A stretch of DNA of 64,000 nucleotides from the NCBI GenBank assembly GCA_016647705.1, contig CM028333.1, forward strand, positions 28,308,743 through 28,372,742. Reading direction: 5' to 3'. The notes under the pieces were generated by a model. It made no database searches. It was given only the letters and a program-made list of their open reading frames with translations, and was not told where the DNA came from. Made by a program: the position numbers and the translations under genes. Below, in pieces: positions 58,870 to 64,000 of the stretch. The stretch is from Eucommia ulmoides (Eukaryota > Streptophyta > Magnoliopsida > Garryales > Eucommiaceae). Position 1 is the stretch's first letter. Every line of letters starts with the position of its first letter.

Positions 58870-59084
58870 TGTTAGTCCTGTTAGTAAGGGCATGTGCCCT
58901 CTTTTTTTGTTAATCAGGTTTCGACTCTTCTGTGGAGCACTCTAAGATTTAAATCTTGAATTTAATCCCAAATGTGCCGAGATGATGTGAGGATGTGAGC
59001 CCTTGAGATCGTCCAGGGAGATGAATAGTTGAGGTGTATGTAAGTTGGACAGGACACACATTGTCATAAATCCCAAAAAAAAAA
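58870..59084 (+). mobile_element. tRNA-derived SINE
   Basis: A box A-like TTAGTAAGGG at 58,881-58,890 and a box B-like GGTTTCGACTC at 58,918-58,928 are spaced as in an RNA polymerase III promoter. The body (GATGATGTGAGGATGTGAGC, then GAGGTGTATGTAAGTTGGAC) resembles plant tRNA-derived SINEs, and a ten-base A tail ends it at 59,084. A target duplication is not certain (possibly GTTAG). SINEs move with LINE enzymes; no LINE is seen here. Confidence 0.75.
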
Positions 59085-59149
59085 GTTAGGGCAAAATTAT
59101 CTCAACAAAAAGTATTATTTTAGAAAGAAAACCTGAGTGTGTTCAGTGT

Positions 59150-59315
59150 TCAGAATTAAGTAAACTACTCTTTGCTGAAAATTTTATATAAATTTTAAGT
59201 GACACTTAATTAAATCAGTAATGCTAATTGTAGTTATTAAACACATGCATTTAATTGATAAATATTTATTATAATCAATTTTAAGTGTTTAATTGTGTTA
59301 TCAACCAAGCCTTAC
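59150..59315. repeat. MITE-like fragment with GTTATCAACCAAGCC end
   Basis: AT-rich with AAGTGACACTTAATTAAATC phrases and a right end that in complement reads GGCTTGGTTGATAACAC, like GGGCCTTTTTGATAACATT at 27,021 and the end at 62,592. The left end was not found. Confidence 0.4.
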
Positions 59316-59478
59316 TTTCTCCAAATCTCAAATTTGAACAAGTAGAGATGGATACAACCTAATTGGTTATTTTTTTGAAACTCAAGTCTACTAGGTAAAA
59401 AATCAATTATAATGTGCTAATCGGCTTCAACTTGCTCATTTGGTTAGGAATTCTCGATGAGACAATACGCAATTCTAA

Positions 59479-60330
59479 GAGCATCTTCAACAGATGTTCT
59501 AAATGATGTGCCATAAAATATAACCTCTATTTTGTCATTTTTCTACCAAAAATAAAGGTCCAATAGGTGTGACATTTGGTGTGCCATGATGTCACCCCCC
59601 ACCTGCCTAATCTATTTTTTCTACAAACCCAGACTAATGAAAAATATTGGCAGGATGACCGTTGGAGGTAGTTGTTGCTCCAACGGTCATCAAACCAAAA
59701 TAATTTTATTTTTTTTAACAATTGACCTTTTACACTAAAAGAAATTGGTAAATGAAAAAACACACATTTGAAGTCGAGATCTGTTTTTCTTCTTCTTCTT
59801 CTTCTTCTTCTTCTTCTTCTTCTTCTTCTTCTTCTCGTCGTTGATTTGGTACCGTCGCCTCTCTCTATAACTAGCTTCATTGTGACCTGCCTTCCTCGCT
59901 CCAATCTCATTGCTCCGATCACCGATTGCTCCGCTCGATGTCCTCCTGCTCTCTGACCTGCTCCACTACTCCTACTTCATCCTCTTTCTCTCTCTTCCCC
60001 CACTTAACTAGGTTATATTTTACTTTGACTTTTAACTAAATTATAAACCTGATTTGATTTAATAATTAGGGTTGAGTTTGGGTTGTTAACTTTAATTTAT
60101 TTGGGTGTTTTTTGTAATTTCATTAGTTTTAATTTGTTGGTTTTTGGAATTCAATTTAATTTTATTTAATTAGTTTTAATTCTATTTTTAAATTTAATGC
60201 AAAATATATTTAAAGAAATAACACAATTTTTAGCACAACTCTTTGGAGTATCTACCCCAATCACATGTGACATACTACTATTCATGTGCCTAAATGGCAC
60301 ACAAACTTGCCATAATTATTAGAGATACTT
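59479..60330. mobile_element. TAA-flanked MITE with (TTC)n
   Basis: The left end GAGCATCTTCAACAG and right complement AAGTATCTCTAATAA are imperfect inverted repeats, flanked by TAA (59,476-59,478 and 60,331-60,333), fitting a PIF/Harbinger-type MITE. 852 bp, no transposase. It holds a TTC microsatellite of about 16 units (59,787-59,835). Both ends carry a GTGCCA/TGGCAC phrase just inside. Confidence 0.72.
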
Positions 60331-60341
60331 TAAGAAGCTTC

Positions 60342-61496
60342 GGTGGCGTTTGGTTAGTGTTTCCACTTTTCTCAATCCAACTGAGATGGATTGGGTTGAG
60401 TTAAGTTGAGAATTCTGTTTACTTTAACCACATTATTCTGAAATTATTTTCTCATCCAAATAAAAAATTATCCAAAAAAAATTCAGTAACAAAATCAAAA
60501 TTCAATAACGAAATCGAAATTAAAATTGAACCCCAAACTAAATTCAAAAACCAAACCCTAAATCGATTCGAGCAAAATCAAAATAGAAATTGAACCCCAA
60601 ACCACTAACAATCGAAATCGAAACCCCAAACCAAATTCAAGAACAAAACCGATCTCATTCATTCCCCATTGACAAATGCTCCTTCACTTCTTGAATCCAG
60701 ACCACAAACCGCTAAGATCAGTCATGAAAATTCAAGGGTGAATAACAATCAAAAATCAAAATCGAAAATCAAAATCGAAATAGAAATCGAAAATTAAAAT
60801 CGATTTCGTGATGAAATCGAGATCGAAAAACGAAATCGATTTCGAAAATCGATTTCAAATCGGAATGAAGAGCGAAATCGAACCCTAAATTGGAAATGAA
60901 ATCGAAAATCGATTTTGAAATCGAAATGAAGAGCGAAATCGAACCCTAAATTGGAAACGAAATCGAAATCTAGGACGAAGACGATGGCCTGCTTGGATAA
61001 AGACGATAGCTGTGGTGAGGAACGATGGCGACGACCATAGCTGTGGCGAGGAACGATGGCGACGACGATAGCTGTGGTGAGAACGATGACGACTTGGCGA
61101 GGATGATGTCGACGTCCAGACAACGACGATGGCGAGATGACGACGGTCAGTCAACGACGACGGCTTGGGCTTCAACGGCGATGGCAGCGAAGAAGATGAC
61201 CATCAGAGCTTCGAAGAATAGATCGTTCATGAATTGATCAATTGAGCGTGAGGAATGATGAACAGTGTATCATTAAGATTTCTAAAAATTCGCAGTGTGT
61301 CCTATTAGTGGGTTGAGTTTTTTTAGCACAAAAAAGAAACAGTTTTTTTTTTTTCTCCTTTTTTTAGATTTTCGAGAATCAATTCCCATTTTTTGGGTTG
61401 GGTTTTGTATTTGCCAAACGCGTTCTCAAAAATTAATCCTAGAATTTTTGGGTTGAATTGGGCTAAAATGGAATAGAAACACTAACCAAACGGGCC
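60342..61496. mobile_element. Harbinger-like MITE with GAAATCG repeats
   Basis: The left end GGTGGCGTTTGGTTAGTGTT and right complement GGCCCGTTTGGTTAGTGTTT are nearly identical inverted repeats, flanked by TTC on both sides (60,339-60,341, 61,497-61,499). The 1,155-bp interior has GAAATCGAAAATC repeats (60,560-60,970) and GACGACGAT runs (60,970-61,200), the same two building blocks as the MITE at 29,570 in the opposite order. Open frames there are products of the simple repeats. It begins only eight bases after the previous MITE's TAA. Confidence 0.8.
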
Positions 61497-61499
61497 TTC

Positions 61500-62858
61500 A
61501 TTATCACTACAACCAAACTTGCACGTTCTAAGGGTCGGGATAAATAAAAAAGACAGACTCGTGAATAGAATAAAATCCTTCCTAAAAAGTCAGATTTTGA
61601 TACTATCTTAATAATCTTCCAACTGATTATGGATAATAAATGGAAAATGCTAATATTACACTACTAATATTTGATTGCACTCTAAGAAAAATTGTTTGAC
61701 AATCACTTAAATTTTAATTATTAAAATTATAAGTATTGAATTTATTAAGTGTTGAATATATTAAGTATTTTAACTTTAAAAAAATTAGCTTTTATAAATT
61801 TTTATTCCTAAAATAATTTTATAACTTTTTTTTTCTAAAATGATCTACCTCTTCAATTTTTTCTCTTTCTTCTTTCTTTCTTCTTCTTTTTTTTTTTTTT
61901 TTCTCAATTTAGTATTTTTTCATCTATAATTTTTGTATATAACTTTTTTTTTTTGTGAGTTTTTACAGTTTTGGTGTTAAATACTGGTTGTGATAGTTAG
62001 ATATTTTTTTTATATTAAGTAATAAGTATTAAAAAATTAAGTGAATCACACATCACTTAAAATTTTAAATAATTTTTTACGTGAACCTTATTTTTTAAGT
62101 GTTTACTTATTGGAAAAATTAGAGAAAACTTCACATTTACCATTAAAATTAAAATGGATCTCTCCTTGCAAGCTCATATTGAGAAAATATCACTTATATA
62201 TTTATTATTTAAGATAAACTCAAATACATATTCTTTCACTATATCAACAACAACATAACAAATGGAGGGATGTAAATGTTACTGCCTTGCAGCAATATTA
62301 ATGACAGCATAATGAATAAGGAGATACAAATGTTGTTATACAACAACAATGTTAACCATAGTATAATGAATGGGGGATGTAAATGTTACTGTACAACAAA
62401 TATTTACCATATGACAATTGGATTTTTCTGTAAGATTAAATGGCTACATGAATATAAGAATGAATTAGTAATGGGTCTTGGGGCTTATTATAAAATGTTC
62501 TTACTTAATTTTGTTACCAAACACACTTAATTTGATAAGTACTTTATGCATTCAATTTTAAATGCTTAATTAGGTTATCAAACGGGGCATGAAAAACCAA
62601 TGAATAATGTTAAATGTAATAAATCAGAAATGTACCAAAATAATTGTTTTACGTTTTAGCCATATAAAACGATGAAAAATTAAATTAGATTGTCATTGAA
62701 ACAAGTTATTTATTTAGTTTTTAATCTTTGGAATAAGTATTTAGTCTTAATATCAACTACATTGAATTTATTGAATTAATCTTATCTGAATATGAAATAT
62801 CATAATTAATCTTAACTAAAAAAATTAAGAAATAAGTTAAAAATAAATTAATAAAGAG
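61500..62858. other. AT-rich stretch with MITE-like end and short tandem repeats
   Basis: No gene seen. 62,265-62,400 has three degenerate units of about 52 bases (GGAGGGATGTAAATGTTACT, GGAGATACAAATGTTGTTAT, GGGGGATGTAAATGTTACTG). 62,480-62,592 ends in complement with GCCCCGTTTGATAACC, like the MITE-like ends at 27,021 and 59,315. A long T run lies at 61,888-61,902. Confidence 0.4.
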
Positions 62859-63872
62859 TGTTGATGTCAAATTTTGGTCGACACTAATAGTATGGCCCGG
62901 CCAGCCTTGTGGGATGTTGTGGAGCTCCGGGATGGAAGTCCCTGACCTGAGTAGCTTTTTATCCGCGGAGAAACCTCTGGCCGGAAAAGGGAAGACCGAC
63001 TCCGGGAAGGGGTTGAGAGCCTTTCAAACCAGGAAGAGGGGGAGCAGAATGCTTGGTGATCCCTGAAGAGATGAACTAGCACTTTGAATTTGAGTAGTTT
63101 CGGGAAGAATCAGTACCTAGAAACCAGCATGAAGGACTTGTAGGGTTTTTCCGGCGTGAGAATCAATGTACGGGGGAAAAAATACATAATGGAATTTTCG
63201 AGAAGAGCGGAGTAAGAGTAATGAGCCAAATTCATCTACTTCTGAGCAATTATATGCTCTCCTTTTTATAGGTAAGGTGGTGGTTAGTTTAGGAGCTAAG
63301 CAAAGGTTTAATGTCCCCTCAATGATCATATCATTGTGGCCACTTGGTTTGTAGCCAATGGAGGTATGACAAGGAGCTCTTATTTTGGTCATATTTAGAA
63401 GGTATTGGAAGATATTTTGATTGGGGGAAGAGAGTCATAATGATGATTATTGATATTTTAGGACAATGTGAGATATTTTGGGGGTAATGTGGGATATTTT
63501 GGGATAATCAAAAGGTGGAAAACCGAGCTAACTTGGGGACAAACGAAGGAAAATATTGCCCTACTACGGTTGGGATGAGGAGGTGAGTTATTGCCCTTCC
63601 CGAACGGACGGAGACAAGAAGGGTGGGGGCGTTGCACCGATAGAGAACGCTGAGATGGAGAGTGGTTGCCTATCCCAGCGATGGCTTGCAAATCACCCCA
63701 TGCAGCGTCAAGCCTTTCGGGGCGACTGGTAATGCTGAGGAGATTTCCCTTATCGGTATATTTCTTACACTTAACCTTCTAGTGCGCTTTGAACTTCGGA
63801 TTTTGTAGGGAATCGAGCACACGTGGCGGTCTTTGATTGGGTGTATTGGAGTGACTATTTTTACACCCATCA
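62859..63872 (-). repeat. Solo LTR, minus strand, family uncertain
   Basis: On the plus strand it starts TGTTGATGTCAAATTTTGG and ends TTACACCCATCA, with a perfect AAGAG duplication at 62,854-62,858 and 63,873-63,877. 1,014 bp. On the minus strand a CCTATAAAAAGG box lies at 63,261-63,272. It is less AT-rich than its surroundings, so probably younger. No coding domain. The ends are not those of the Athila or Tat groups here. Confidence 0.82.
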
Positions 63873-64000
63873 AAGAGTAAAAAATAAATTATTTTATAAA
63901 TAGGATAAAGAAATAAAAACAATAAAGAATAGAGAACTAAAAACCCTAAAATAATTTGTTGTTAGAATTTGATAATTTTGATACCTGACGTCAATTGGTT

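Noticed and set aside
59527-59922. 131-residue arginine-rich protein
   Set aside because: The arginine run is the complement of the TTC microsatellite inside a MITE.
60794-61237. Histidine- and arginine-rich open frames on both strands
   Set aside because: They are produced by GAAATCG and GACGAC repeats of the MITE at 60,342-61,496.

Overview
The window looks like gene-free, repeat-packed intergenic DNA of a flowering plant, most likely a eudicot. It is AT-rich and built almost entirely from nested LTR retrotransposon fossils of two plant Ty3/gypsy groups: Athila-like elements, with a primer site of the TTTTTGGCGCCGTTGCC type and PPT AAGTTTGGGGGTATT next to TGATAGG, and Tat/Ogre-like elements, with TGTAGACAC LTR starts and a GGCGACTCC leader. 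MITEs, one foldback element and one tRNA-derived SINE are also present. I found no intact host gene, tRNA or rRNA gene. All retroelement coding remnants are broken.

Layout. 1-530: unassigned flank. 531 to about 26,600: an old Tat-like element (long LTR, leader, gag, protease, RT/RNase H, second RNase H, integrase, long 3' tail). It was hit by two Athila-type solo LTRs (9,048-10,415 and 12,182-13,529), a TGTTGG-type solo LTR (13,626-15,794) and a compact minus-strand Athila-like element (16,199-21,690). About 27,130-52,270: a second Tat-like unit (LTR, leader, gag, then another LTR with leader). Its leader carries a Harbinger-like MITE (29,570-30,555) and a 17.3-kb Athila-like element (30,652-47,987). 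That element was itself hit by solo LTRs at 35,372-36,805 and 43,813-45,346 and a TGTTGG-type LTR at 39,851-41,957. A foldback element (49,966-50,920) sits in the right-hand Tat-like LTR. 52,272-64,000: decayed AT-rich DNA, a third Tat-like solo LTR (55,584-57,673), a SINE (58,870-59,084), two abutting MITEs (59,479-60,330 and 60,342-61,496) and a minus-strand solo LTR (62,859-63,872).

Most insertion calls rest on target-site duplications that can be read directly: CATAG, CTAGT, AACAT, GAGCC, AAGAG, AAAATTT, TAA, and near-matches elsewhere. Host sequence on the two sides of several insertions is continuous in meaning, for example RT on both sides of 35,372-36,805. Solo LTRs (eight) far outnumber two-LTR copies (two), so unequal recombination has been active. 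The two LTR pairs are each about 90% identical over the stretches I compared by eye, which suggests insertions a few million years old. The Tat-like frames are older.

No new enzymatic or defence system was found. The most interesting signals are non-coding. Every Athila-type LTR carries an array of short CACCGC...GCGGTG hairpins upstream of the presumed TATA region, and a U3-like copy of that array lies inside the large Athila element between integrase and the env-like region. A hairpin after the env-like region is shared by the two Athila elements. A MITE holds a perfect 38-bp palindrome, and a foldback element is built around an array of GGGGGTG/CACCCCC hairpins.
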